The notes beneath the pieces are model-generated. The model was given only the letters and a program-made list of their open reading frames with translations. It was not told the DNA's origin and did not search any database. 64,000 bases of DNA, taken from assembly GCA_025370055.1 (NCBI GenBank), contig CP073041.1:3658001-3722000 (forward strand), written 5' to 3'. This stretch comes from Woronichinia naegeliana WA131 (GTDB lineage Bacteria > Cyanobacteriota > Cyanobacteriia > Cyanobacteriales > Microcystaceae). Of this stretch, positions 37,048 to 45,381 are shown one piece after another (position 1 is the stretch's first letter; each line of letters begins with the position of its first letter). Made by a program: the position numbers and the translations under genes.

Positions 37048-37599
37048 TCAGCTGCTGAATGTGGGCAATAGTCCTAATAAAAAGAGATTTGCAAAAAAAG
37101 TGAGCGGATGGCAGGAAATGCGTTTTAAATCTGAAAAAATAAGCGATAAAATGCGGAAACCATCTAATCCTGGTAAAGGCAGCAGGTTAAGAAAACCAAT
37201 CAGAAAGTTGATCAGTGCAACAATAACCAGTACTTGTACAATAGAATCAAAATACGTACTTTTTTTGAGATAAAGGCAGCATTGCAAAGCGATCGCTAGA
37301 TTGGTTAAAGGCCCGGCCAGAGCAACGATGGCACGACCCAGACGACCATGCTTAAAGTTATCGGCATTAATTGGCATCATTCCCCAGGCAGCTCCAAAGA
37401 CAAAAGCACAGCAGAGAGAGACTGCGCCCATATGGACGATCGGGTTTAAGGTGATGTGGCCAGTTTCGTGTGGTGTATCGTCGCCTTGGGAAATGGCCAC
37501 TACCCCATGAGCCAATTCATGAAGTACGATAGAGCCAATTAGCGTAAATACGGCAATAAAGTAGAAAAAGGAATCTTGCAAGGCAAGTTTAATAAACAC
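37048..37599 (-). CDS. Site-2-protease-type M50 metalloprotease (short form)
   Basis: 183 residues with four or five membrane helices. The zinc-binding HELAHG is in GSIVLHELAHGVVAISQGDD, and the third ligand motif is in NLLPLPGLDGFRIL. Both are needed for intramembrane proteolysis and both are present. GHITLNPIVHMG and VALAGPLTNLAIAL are family-typical. It lacks PDZ or CBS domains. Its promoter region contains the IS5-type element, whose left end lies 82 bp upstream of the start, so expression may be altered. Confidence 0.8.
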   Translation of the reverse strand: MFIKLALQDSFFYFIAVFTLIGSIVLHELAHGVVAISQGDDTPHETGHITLNPIVHMGAVSLCCAFVFGAAWGMMPINADNFKHGRLGRAIVALAGPLTNLAIALQCCLYLKKSTYFDSIVQVLVIVALINFLIGFLNLLPLPGLDGFRILSLIFSDLKRISCHPLTFFANLFLLGLLPTFSS

Positions 37600-37681
37600 A
37601 GTGCCCTCTTTTGCGCTTTTAGCAGCAGTTAGGTTTAATTACAGTTCAAGTTCTCGGTGGGTCTATTTTGTTCACGACTTA

Positions 37682-39369
37682 GGGCTTGCTGAAAAAAGCT
37701 GAAACCTTTACGGAGAAAAATAGTAGGCGAATTAAGAACCGCTAGAATGCACGAAAATAGGGTAGAATGCCTCAAAACCATTGCATTAAGAAGAGAGAAA
37801 GCAGATGTACCGAAAGCAACAGTACTCAATTGAAACACCAGAAAACTTGAAAAATCTGTTCGGCGGGCAGTTAGACGAAGAAAATCGTTGGATAGAAATG
37901 TCAAAAATGATTCTTTGGGAAGAATATGAGGAAGAATATGCAAAAAACTTCACAGAAAAAAAAGGAGCCCCAGCCAAATCATTTAGAATGGCATTAGGAG
38001 CATTAATTATCAAAGAAATTTCAGGAAAAAGTGACAGAGAAACAGTAGAACAAATAAAAGAAAACCCTTATTTACAGTACTTTATAGGAATGGAAAGCTA
38101 TAGTAGCAAAGAAGCATTTAATGCGTCAATGATGGTTCATTTTCGTAAAAAAATAGGAATGGAATTAATAAATAAAATTAATAAAGAAATAGAAAAAAAA
38201 GCGACGGGTGTAGCGTCAGAAAAAAAAGAAAATGAAGGAAAGTTATTGTTAGATGCGACTTGTACACCAGCAGATATAAAATATCCAACGGATATAGGAA
38301 TATTGAATGATGCCAGAGAAAAAACAGAAAAAATAATAGATAAGCTGTATGAAGAAATAAAAGAGAAAAGGAAAGAAAAGCCGAGGACTTATAGGGAAGT
38401 GGCAAGAAAAGAGTACTTAGCCATAGCAAAAAAACGTCGTGTGTCAAAAAAAGAAAGAAGAAAAGGAACAAAAAAACAACTAGGATATATAAAAAGAAAC
38501 TTGTCTGATATAGAAAAAATGATAGAAGAGGGAGCAAAGTTAGAAAAACTAACGAAAAAAGAGCAAGAAGAGCTTGTAACGATAGGAAAAGTGTATGAGC
38601 AACAGTTAGAAATGTATGAAAAAAAGACAAATAAAGTAGAAAACAGAATTGTGAGTGTAAGCCAACCTCACGTGCGTCCAATAGTGCGTGGAAAAGCGGG
38701 AAAAGCAGTAGAGTTTGGAGCTAAAATATCGGCAAGTAATGTGAATGGCTTTGTCTTCTTAGACAAATTAAGTTGGGATAATTACAACGAATCGGGAGAT
38801 TTACAAGCGCGAATAGAAGAATATAAAAGGGAAACAGGATGTTATCCGGAATCGGTTCATGTGGATAAAATCTATCGAACAAAAGCGAATCGAGCTTATT
38901 GTAAAGAAAGGGATATAAGAATGAGTGGTCCCCGATTGGGAAGACCGCCGAAAGAGGTGAGCAAAGAAAAAAAGAAAGAGGCACGCTCAGATGAAAGAGT
39001 GCGTAATGCCATTGAGGGTAAATTCGGACAGGGAAAGAGGAAATTTAGTCTTGGTCGAGTGATGGCCAAACTACCTGAGACCTCGGAAACGGTAATTGCG
39101 ATGAACTTTTTGGTAATGAATCTTTCTACTCTACTTCAGAAGACAAAAAGTAAAAAGTTGTAGAGTCGTTTTTCTTGTGAAAAATGGTGTTAATTTTCCT
39201 CTCTTTTGTGAGGAGTGATTTGTGTTGACCTTTTTAGACAGAAAGGAACAATAGATTAAACAAAATCTGTATTTTGATTTGTTTCCATAAGGATAAGTTA
39301 TCTATGCTTTTTCAGTCCATACTTCCCTAACCCACATTTCTTTCGTTTTTTGACTTTTTCAGCAAGCCC
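37682..39369. mobile_element. IS5/IS1182-type insertion sequence, 1688 bp
   Basis: Terminal inverted repeats share GGGCTTGCTGAAAAA at 37682-37696 and 39355-39369 (complemented). Flanking GACTTA at 37676-37681 and 39370-39375 is a likely 6-bp target duplication. It has one intact transposase gene. Confidence 0.8.
37805..39163 (+). CDS. IS5/IS1182-type DDE transposase
   Basis: 452 residues. The N-terminal DUF772-like domain (GAPAKSFRMALGALIIKEIS, ETVEQIKENPYLQYFIGM) is followed by the first catalytic Asp in LLLDATCTPADIKYPTD, a long Lys/Glu-rich insertion (about 175-285), the second Asp region SVHVDKIYRTKANRAYC and the Glu in RNAIEGKFGQGKRKF. The gene is very A-rich on the coding strand, unlike its neighbours, which marks it as foreign. 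Intact. Confidence 0.85.
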   Translation: MYRKQQYSIETPENLKNLFGGQLDEENRWIEMSKMILWEEYEEEYAKNFTEKKGAPAKSFRMALGALIIKEISGKSDRETVEQIKENPYLQYFIGMESYSSKEAFNASMMVHFRKKIGMELINKINKEIEKKATGVASEKKENEGKLLLDATCTPADIKYPTDIGILNDAREKTEKIIDKLYEEIKEKRKEKPRTYREVARKEYLAIAKKRRVSKKERRKGTKKQLGYIKRNLSDIEKMIEEGAKLEKLTKKEQEELVTIGKVYEQQLEMYEKKTNKVENRIVSVSQPHVRPIVRGKAGKAVEFGAKISASNVNGFVFLDKLSWDNYNESGDLQARIEEYKRETGCYPESVHVDKIYRTKANRAYCKERDIRMSGPRLGRPPKEVSKEKKKEARSDERVRNAIEGKFGQGKRKFSLGRVMAKLPETSETVIAMNFLVMNLSTLLQKTKSKKL

Positions 39370-39521
39370 GACTTAAGTCTCTTCTTCACAATAAATAGAA
39401 TTTTGTGAAAATTCAAGAATTTTTTTGAATATTTACGAAAAAAAACGATATCATCATAGACAAGCGATCGCCGCCAGGTGTTCTCCCTTGCCTTTATCAA
39501 CCACAAAAAGATGGTGTTACC

Positions 39522-40010
39522 ATGAAAAGATTTCTCTTTTTAGTATTTTTGCTCGAACTAAGTTTTGTCAAGACTATGCCTGCTAACTCACAAGCAAAAT
39601 GGGGCGACAACCCTGAAGCCAAAAACTGTTCGGACTCTATCTCTGGCTTAATGCTCAATAGTGGCTGCAATGCCTCTAAACTAGCTCAAGAGAAACTCTG
39701 CAAATATAAGGATAAAAACTACCTTGTTGGAGAGATTTATCTGAAGGCAACGACAATATTAGAGGATGTCTATTTTATCCAGCTCGAAAATGGGGACAAA
39801 TTTTCTACAACCAAAGGGAAAGGCGATATTGGTGATCCGGTTCTTGCGATCAAACAAAGCGGCGATTATTATGTCGAGAAGTTTCAGCCTAAATGGATTG
39901 CTGCTCTGCCAGGAGTTAATTTATCTGATCGCAAGATCAATAGTGTCATCAGCCGTTATTTGGAGAAGGGCGAAACAACTGATTCTTTTTGTCCGACAGT
40001 ATCAAAGTAA
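39522..40010 (+). CDS. Secreted hypothetical protein
   Basis: 162 residues with a signal peptide (KRFLFLVFLLELSFVKTMPA, probable cut after ANSQA). The mature part has four cysteines (NCSD, SGCNAS, KLCKYK and SFCPT), suggesting disulfides in the periplasm. I recognise no domain. It stands alone between an IS element and a TA locus. The gap that follows (40011-40210) holds a copy of the dispersed palindrome (about 40068-40098, CTCCCCCTAAATC, then AAAAAAGGGGGAC). Confidence 0.5.
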   Translation: MKRFLFLVFLLELSFVKTMPANSQAKWGDNPEAKNCSDSISGLMLNSGCNASKLAQEKLCKYKDKNYLVGEIYLKATTILEDVYFIQLENGDKFSTTKGKGDIGDPVLAIKQSGDYYVEKFQPKWIAALPGVNLSDRKINSVISRYLEKGETTDSFCPTVSK

Positions 40011-40210
40011 TGGTTTTAGGTTATACTCTAACTAGCTATAACTTACAACTTTCATTAAAATGCTTTACTCCCCCTAAATCATCCTAAAAAAGGGGGACTT
40101 AATTCTAAATTTCAAAAATCTAGATTTGCTACACTAAGAATCTTATTCCTTAAAAAGGGGAAGTTGTTTGAATTTGCAAGGGGTCTAATGACTTCAAATA
40201 GGAGGTAAAA

Positions 40211-40468
40211 ATGATTGTTACGATTAGTCAAAATGGTATTTTAGAATTGCCATTAGCGTTGCAAGAGCAACTTCACGAAGGAGATAAGTATAAAGTTTCG
40301 ATGACTGACACTTCTATTGTTTTGGAGAAGGTTTCTCAACCCTTGACTGTCGAGGAATGGTTTCAGCGAGTGGAGGAATTAGGCCCCGATCCTGATCAAC
40401 TTAGTCTTGAAGAAATCTGTGAAATCGTCAAGGAAGTTAGGCGAGAAAGGCGCACTCAGCAATGCTAA
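40211..40468 (+). CDS. AbrB/SpoVT-like antitoxin of a disrupted PIN toxin
   Basis: 85 residues. The N-terminus (MIVTISQNGILELPLALQEQ, LHEGDKYKVSMTD) has the beta-hairpin pattern of AbrB/MazE-type DNA-binding antitoxins. The C-terminus is acidic-helical (EEICEIVKEVRRERRTQQ). It overlaps the toxin start by 7 bases. AGGAGG at 40201-40206 is a strong ribosome binding site. The antitoxin is intact while the toxin is split. Confidence 0.7.
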   Translation: MIVTISQNGILELPLALQEQLHEGDKYKVSMTDTSIVLEKVSQPLTVEEWFQRVEELGPDPDQLSLEEICEIVKEVRRERRTQQC

Positions 40469-40766
40469 AAGTTGTCCTAGATACGAATGCTTGGGTTTCT
40501 GCTTGGTTGTGGGGCGGTGTTCCCAGTCGTATTTTGCTGCTCTGTAAAAGTCGGAGGTTGACTATTTTTGCCTCGGAGGTTTTATTAGGAGAAATTAAGG
40601 GAGTGTTTTCTCGGCCTAAGTTTCGGAAAGTCCTTGAGCGTCTTGATGGTAATGTGGAACAGCTTATGTTAGCGACTCGCCAGTTGGTAACTATTTGTCC
40701 TAATTTGATGATTACTTGTCCACAACTACGCGATCCTTATGATCTGATTGTGTGGGTGCATCCCAC

Positions 40767-41875
40767 TTAAGATAATACATTGACACTCAAAAGAGGAGAG
40801 TGATTGAGATAAGCACATCGTAGCCGAAGAATACGAGAAACATTATGAAGATGCCAACGTGCTCCCGACAATTTAACCCTAGCTCCCACCTGTTTAATCT
40901 TAGACTCCACATCACCAGAACCAATCACAATACCAAGCTGTTGATAGTATTGGTAATCAGGGATACGCTGATAATGCTTCGTCAAATAGGCTTGAAAATT
41001 CTTTGCCCTCTTGCTTTTGACTCCATCAAACGCATCTATTGCCTTGTTCACAAAACCCCGCCACAGTAAATGCTCCACTGCTTCTAGCCGTTTGAGAGAG
41101 CCACCCACTTTGAACAGATTCTCCTTGAGATGATACCAATCCAACACCTCTCGTCGTATCAGCCACGATTGAGTGGCGAAACTCTCTACCGCATTCCAGA
41201 TTGCGGGATGACCATCTCCCAAAAAGGTCACTATTGGGGACAAAGGTTGAACATTGCTCCAATTCTTTAAGCCCTCTGGGTCTTGGAAAAAGGCTTCACA
41301 GACATTGCCATGAAGACTCACCAGTTTATAATCTCGCCACTGTCCCCCTTCCTTCTCCTCGCCCCGCAGACAAATCTTTCCCCCATCTATACTGACCCCC
41401 GCACTCTCTGACTGAGCTTGAGCTAAGGGCAGTTCTGTCCGTTCTACCAAGCGATGTAAACTGCTATGTCCTACTTTTATCCCCATCAACTCCTCTATAT
41501 CTTCTTCTGCTTGTTGGTAGGATGTTTTCGCACTGGCTCTTAGACAGCATTTCTCTAAACCTGGACTTAAGACGATTTTTGGCGACACCTTTAGTTTTCT
41601 GGCTTGTTTTTGGCTTATTTCCACTTCTCCGACTAGGGTTTTGATTTTTCGCTTGTTTCCAGACCGTTTTTTTCCCCCTTCTGAAAAAAAAACTCCCCCA
41701 TTGTTGGCCCCACAATTTCTAACATCTGGGTTCTGACTTCTACTTCGATGCTTCCAAAGTCCTTCTGTTTCTCTGGTTCCGTATATTTGCGCAGGATACG
41801 GGCTGATTCGGTGAGATGCTGTTTTAACAGTGCTTTTTCTTCTGGGGGAATCGGTAACATACTTTTTTCGCTCAT
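40767..41875 (-). CDS. ISKra4-type transposase made by -1 frameshifting
   Basis: Two frames make one protein of about 369 residues. Frame 0 starts at 41875 (MSEKSMLPIPPEEKALLKQH) and stops soon after the slip site. The -1 frame continues KKRSGNKRKIKTLVGEVEIS to VNVLS and the stop at 40767. The catalytic parts are in the second frame: GVSIDGGKICLRG, VTFLGDGHPAIWNAVESF, VLDWYHLKENLFKVGGSLK and GIVIGSGDVESKIKQVGARV. The join occurs at a classic slippery heptamer, so I read this as programmed frameshifting rather than decay. Confidence 0.75.
41666..41672 (-). promoter_or_regulatory. Slippery heptamer A-AAA-AAC for -1 frameshift
   Basis: On the minus strand frame 0 reads GAA-AAA-AAC. Slipping back one base gives AAA-AAA followed by CGG, exactly the frame of the downstream catalytic region. 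Seven A in a row follow GGGGG, which itself resembles a ribosome-binding-type stimulator sequence. Confidence 0.65.
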
Positions 41876-42127
41876 CAGTTTTTTTCCATTTTACCCCAGA
41901 TTCTATGTACTACTTTATCCGGGATGTACCCGATTGTGTTGGGGGCGGCCCAAGCGGCTCAGGTGGAGGTGATTGTCACAGGGGATAAGGATTTGCTGGT
42001 TTTGGCAAATTTTGAAGGTATTGAAATTTTGAGTCCTCAAGGTTTTTTGGACTGTTATTTGTTTCAGGAATAAGATAATTTGAATGAAGTTTTTTGTTGA
42101 TAAAAAATAGTGACAAGTTTTTTGCGA

Positions 42128-42982
42128 TCATTGTGGGTCAGTCTTTGTGGTGGCAGATGAATCACAGCCGTCACCGTCAATACAGATATAGGTAAATTTA
42201 TCTCCAGTTTTTTTTGCTTGAACAATATACCCGACTAAATTGGGGGACGCACTTATATCTCGATCGCCTTTTTCGGTAAAGCGAACTGTTCCCGTTGCGG
42301 CTTGGTCGGCTGGTATTACTACATTTTTAAGAGCGTCAGAAACAGCTTCACGATTTTTATGAATATCTTGGTCACTAGAAAAGTTAAGGGTATCAAGGGC
42401 TGCCATTAGAGCCAAAGTAGCGTCATAAGCCATAGCTGAACGCCAGTTTAGTCCATCTTTCTCCCCGATAAATTTAGCTTTGTAGCTATTGACATAATTT
42501 TGGACATATCCATTGGAGTTTTCTTGATGCCAAGGTGCAACAAGGGTTAACCTATTATCAATGCCTTGAACAGAAGCCCAACTTATATCTGACTGAATAT
42601 CTGTATTAAGAGAATCGTTACCGAATAAACCTTTTTTGTTAAATTCTGACTCTTTAAAGATTTCAGCTAGTTTCCATGAGGCGAATTTAGTATCTGTTGA
42701 AGCAGCTAACAAAAGTGAATTATAGTTATCTTTGGTGAATTTTTCTTTTATCAACTTTTGTTGATCATCAACTTTAACAGATGTGCCATTGGAAACAGGG
42801 AGTGAACATTGGTAATCAAAGTTTGCTTGACCATTCATATTAGAATTATGTTTGTCCTTAACTTGATAGATAGCTCCAAAGCCTCCACTACCAACTTTTT
42901 CAACAATCTCAAATCGATCTGTAATTTTGCTGCTAAGTCCTAGCAGTCTTCCGAGATTATTAACTTCTTGGGCTGTCATCAA
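42128..42982 (-). CDS. Kinase N-terminus fused to a periplasmic-binding-protein-like domain; probable deletion product
   Basis: 284 residues. Residues about 20-45 (ITDRFEIVEKVGSGGFGAIY, then QVKDK) are the start of a Ser/Thr protein kinase with the GxGxxG loop, but the remainder of the kinase, including the HRD and DFG motifs, is missing. From about residue 95 the sequence matches the C-terminal half of a branched-chain-amino-acid-type receptor (Peripla_BP_6): LLLAASTDTKFASWKLAEIF, LTLVAPWHQENSNGYVQNYV, LNWRSAMAYDATLALMAALD. A full-length ancestor would be kinase - membrane span - receptor. The junction implies an in-frame deletion of the catalytic core and the membrane segment. It lies 43 bp downstream of the NB-ARC gene on the same strand. 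Confidence 0.6.
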   Translation of the reverse strand: MMTAQEVNNLGRLLGLSSKITDRFEIVEKVGSGGFGAIYQVKDKHNSNMNGQANFDYQCSLPVSNGTSVKVDDQQKLIKEKFTKDNYNSLLLAASTDTKFASWKLAEIFKESEFNKKGLFGNDSLNTDIQSDISWASVQGIDNRLTLVAPWHQENSNGYVQNYVNSYKAKFIGEKDGLNWRSAMAYDATLALMAALDTLNFSSDQDIHKNREAVSDALKNVVIPADQAATGTVRFTEKGDRDISASPNLVGYIVQAKKTGDKFTYICIDGDGCDSSATTKTDPQ

Positions 42983-43025
42983 ATTTTCTCCTGAATAATT
43001 GTAATGTTTTGAAAATGGTGTTTTC

Positions 43026-44684
43026 TTAAATGTGATTAAACAAAACTTTCTCCAAATTAGCTTGAATCATCTTTAGATTTTTTTGCAGTAATGAGTTTTT
43101 GCCATGAGATTGTTCTAATTCTTTAAAAAAATCGAGCCAGTAATGGTGTGAATTTTCCTTTAAAAACTCTCGCAAAATCAAGCGAATCTGCCTATCTGTC
43201 AACTTGCTAATATCAAAATGACTCAACAAGAAGTAATCAGAATCTTCCTGCATTTCCTTAACAAAAACTTGACCTAAAGATTTTAGGGTACATTCCTGTA
43301 TCACGGGTTGTAAGGAAAAATAACCATTTTGAAGTTTCTCAATCAAAAAACGACTCTTGAGAGAAAGCATCGCAGAAATAACTGTATCCGTCTCAATAAG
43401 ATCATCGGGGATTGATGCCTGGCTCAAATCACTAAGCGATTGCTTACCCTGAGTAGCAAGATAATATAGTAAATGCCGCTCAACTGAGGTTAAAATCTCC
43501 AATTGTCTCTGAATCAAATTACTAAAATTTTGGATCATCTCCGTCAGACTAGACTGATTTATAAAATTATTGATATTGCCTCCCCATAAATCATTGATAA
43601 TTGGTTTTAAAAACTTTAAAGCTAAAGGGTTATAACCATAAACACGAATGAGATCACGCCAGCCGACTAGCTCGTTTTCAGTGGTTTCTTTTGCCCCTAA
43701 AAACTCCAGTGCATTTTCTTCAGTAAAACCAGACAGGTCTAATGTTCTAGTCGGAAGTGTATCTGCCGTTAGAATCTCTCGTGGCTTTTCTCGACTTAAT
43801 ACTAATAAGCAACTGGTATGTAATTCACTTGCTAAACGTTTCAACAATAGTCCGTAGGGTTTGTGATGGGGTTCATAGTCGCCAGCAAAATCTCCTTTTA
43901 ATAAAACCTGATCAAAATTATCTAAAATTAAAAGACAGCGTGCATCCCGCAAGACGACAAGTAAACGATCCAATGTTTGATTGACAAGGTTTTGGTAATT
44001 TAATTTTTGCTCATCTGTAACTTTTCGGAAAACCTTTTTAATTTCCTCATATTTTCCCTTCAGTTTATTAATTAACTCATTCATTTCTGAGTCTAAAGCC
44101 TCTGGTTCGATCCACTCTAACCAGTCCTTTACTAAATCTGCAAAACAGGAATCTCCATTCAGCGATCGCCAAATCACTCGATCAAACTCCCGTCCATATT
44201 TAGTAGAAAACTTAGTTCCCAGAAAAGTTTTTCCCATTCCAGGTAAAGCATGAATACCAACCAAACGACATTTTTCTGTTAGCACCCACTCGTTAAGATC
44301 TTTTAACTCTTTTTCTCGACCAATAAAATTTGCAACATCAATCCGCTCTTGCCAGGATTCCCGTTCCCGTTCAGGAATAGATAAAACCGAAGTTTTCGGA
44401 AATCCAATAGAAACTTCTGCATTAACCAGATCAGGACGATGTTCCAAAAATAAAGCAGTTAAAAGATCTCGACGACGACGTTTAATGCCGTCAATCTCGC
44501 CAGGAATCTCAAATAAATCACAGAGATTTTCAATATGCTTACGAATCGTCGTCACGGCTGATTCCATTTCCAACGAGATCTCATCATCTTTCTTGCCCTG
44601 AAGTAATTGCAAAATAACGTGTCTGGGCTTCGGCGTAATGCCTGAAAAACGCCTGTCAAACTCTTTGCTCGTCATTCGTACCAT
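43026..44684 (-). CDS. NB-ARC STAND ATPase with N-terminal HTH
   Basis: 552 residues. Residues about 12-80 (TPKPRHVILQLLQGKKDDEI, then TTIRKHIENLCDLFEI) form a LuxR-like HTH/effector-associated region. The NB-ARC domain follows: VANFIGREKELKDLNEW, Walker A GIHALPGMGKTFLGTKF (about 140-156), Walker B CLLILDNFDQVLL and TSCLLVLSREKP, with a GLPL-like YNPLALKFL. The C-terminus is helical and lacks the WD40 or TPR sensor repeats common in such proteins, so it may be a short form. STAND proteins oligomerise on ligand binding. This one probably regulates or signals together with the kinase/receptor gene downstream. Confidence 0.75.
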   Translation of the reverse strand: MVRMTSKEFDRRFSGITPKPRHVILQLLQGKKDDEISLEMESAVTTIRKHIENLCDLFEIPGEIDGIKRRRRDLLTALFLEHRPDLVNAEVSIGFPKTSVLSIPERERESWQERIDVANFIGREKELKDLNEWVLTEKCRLVGIHALPGMGKTFLGTKFSTKYGREFDRVIWRSLNGDSCFADLVKDWLEWIEPEALDSEMNELINKLKGKYEEIKKVFRKVTDEQKLNYQNLVNQTLDRLLVVLRDARCLLILDNFDQVLLKGDFAGDYEPHHKPYGLLLKRLASELHTSCLLVLSREKPREILTADTLPTRTLDLSGFTEENALEFLGAKETTENELVGWRDLIRVYGYNPLALKFLKPIINDLWGGNINNFINQSSLTEMIQNFSNLIQRQLEILTSVERHLLYYLATQGKQSLSDLSQASIPDDLIETDTVISAMLSLKSRFLIEKLQNGYFSLQPVIQECTLKSLGQVFVKEMQEDSDYFLLSHFDISKLTDRQIRLILREFLKENSHHYWLDFFKELEQSHGKNSLLQKNLKMIQANLEKVLFNHI

Positions 44685-44823
44685 AAAAATGCACGTTTCA
44701 ATAGTTTTCTTCTCGGTTTCCGATTATAGAGTGTAATCACAAAATTCGCAAGACTTCTTGTTACAACTTTTCTCTCTCACTTATTCACGATGTCCCTAAT
44801 CCTTAGCCTAAAAGCTGATTGCA

Positions 44824-44928
44824 ATGAATGAGCAGCCTAAAACCCAAGCATCCTCCCTTAGCCCCGTGAAGATCACCAAGCTACTTTTCATTCTGGTAGT
44901 TGTTATTACTCTTACTTTATTCGTATAA
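44824..44928 (+). CDS. Possible 34-aa single-span membrane protein
   Basis: MNEQPKTQASSLSPVKITKL followed by a hydrophobic helix LLFILVVVITLTLFV to the stop. The shape is that of the tiny membrane proteins of photosystems or NDH complexes, but I recognise no specific one. There is no strong ribosome binding site. The neighbour at 44961 also encodes a small membrane protein. Confidence 0.35.
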   Translation: MNEQPKTQASSLSPVKITKLLFILVVVITLTLFV

Positions 44929-44960
44929 TTCACTTAATGTATTCGCGTGAGGACTAATCC

Positions 44961-45263
44961 GTGAGACTATTACTCCCATTGACAACCAATGTCCTTCCAC
45001 ACAAACCTTTAGGGCTAACACAATCTCTCGTTGCAGAGCGTTTTGCCAAGGCTATCTCGACTCTGAAACGCGCAAGGGAATTTATCGAAATTGGCCTAGG
45101 GTTGCTTTCCCTCGTCATAATTAGCCCTCCCATCGGGATAATCATGGGGACACTGATCGTGAATTTGATTTTAGTAAAAGATCTTAATGAGTACAACCAA
45201 CTAGTTATACTATCTCATGGTGGCTTAATAATCGCCCTAGTTTTCTGTATTATTTTCAGTTAA
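44961..45263 (+). CDS. Small hypothetical membrane protein, GTG start
   Basis: 100 residues from GTG at 44961. Two hydrophobic helices (EIGLGLLSLVIISPPIGIIM and LVILSHGGLIIALVFCIIFS) follow a basic N-terminus (AKAISTLKRAREF). No known family is recognised. Its stop lies 118 bp before ribBA, with a HIP1 site between. Confidence 0.4.
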   Translation: MRLLLPLTTNVLPHKPLGLTQSLVAERFAKAISTLKRAREFIEIGLGLLSLVIISPPIGIIMGTLIVNLILVKDLNEYNQLVILSHGGLIIALVFCIIFS

Positions 45264-45381
45264 CGACTCAAAAGCGATCGCTGCCTTCACAATTTTAATA
45301 TAACTTAACTTATCGGGGGAGAAGCCGTTACAATCAAGTTACAATAGATCTAGCCCTAAAGCAGCCAACCTAAAAGAAAAT

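Larger units (their letters stand above)
40754..41931. mobile_element. ISKra4-type insertion sequence, 1178 bp
   Basis: The ends GGGTGCATCCC (40754-40764) and GGGTACATCCC (complement of 41921-41931) form 11-bp inverted repeats with one mismatch, and similarity extends to about 28 bp. An exact 8-bp target duplication GATTGTGT lies at 40746-40753 and 41932-41939. The transposase gene occupies nearly the whole element. Confidence 0.88.
40462..42073 (+). pseudogene. PIN-domain toxin gene split by an ISKra4-type element
   Basis: The left part encodes MLKVVLDTNAWVSAWLWGGV to QLRDPYDLIV, the right part resumes at 41940 with LGAAQAAQVEVIVTGDKDLL and ends at 42073. Joining the two across one copy of GATTGTGT gives DLIVLGAAQ with no frame change. 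The restored protein (about 141 residues) has the PIN acidic set: Asp in VVLDTN, Glu in ASEVLLGEI, Asp in RDPYD and Asp in TGDKDLL. This is the COG1569-type putative toxin family. The insertion removes the last catalytic Asp, so the toxin is dead at present. Confidence 0.85.

Noticed and set aside
38178-38681. 167-codon minus-strand ORF, Leu/Phe-rich
   Set aside because: It is antisense to the A-rich IS5-type transposase; its composition reflects Lys/Glu codons on the other strand.
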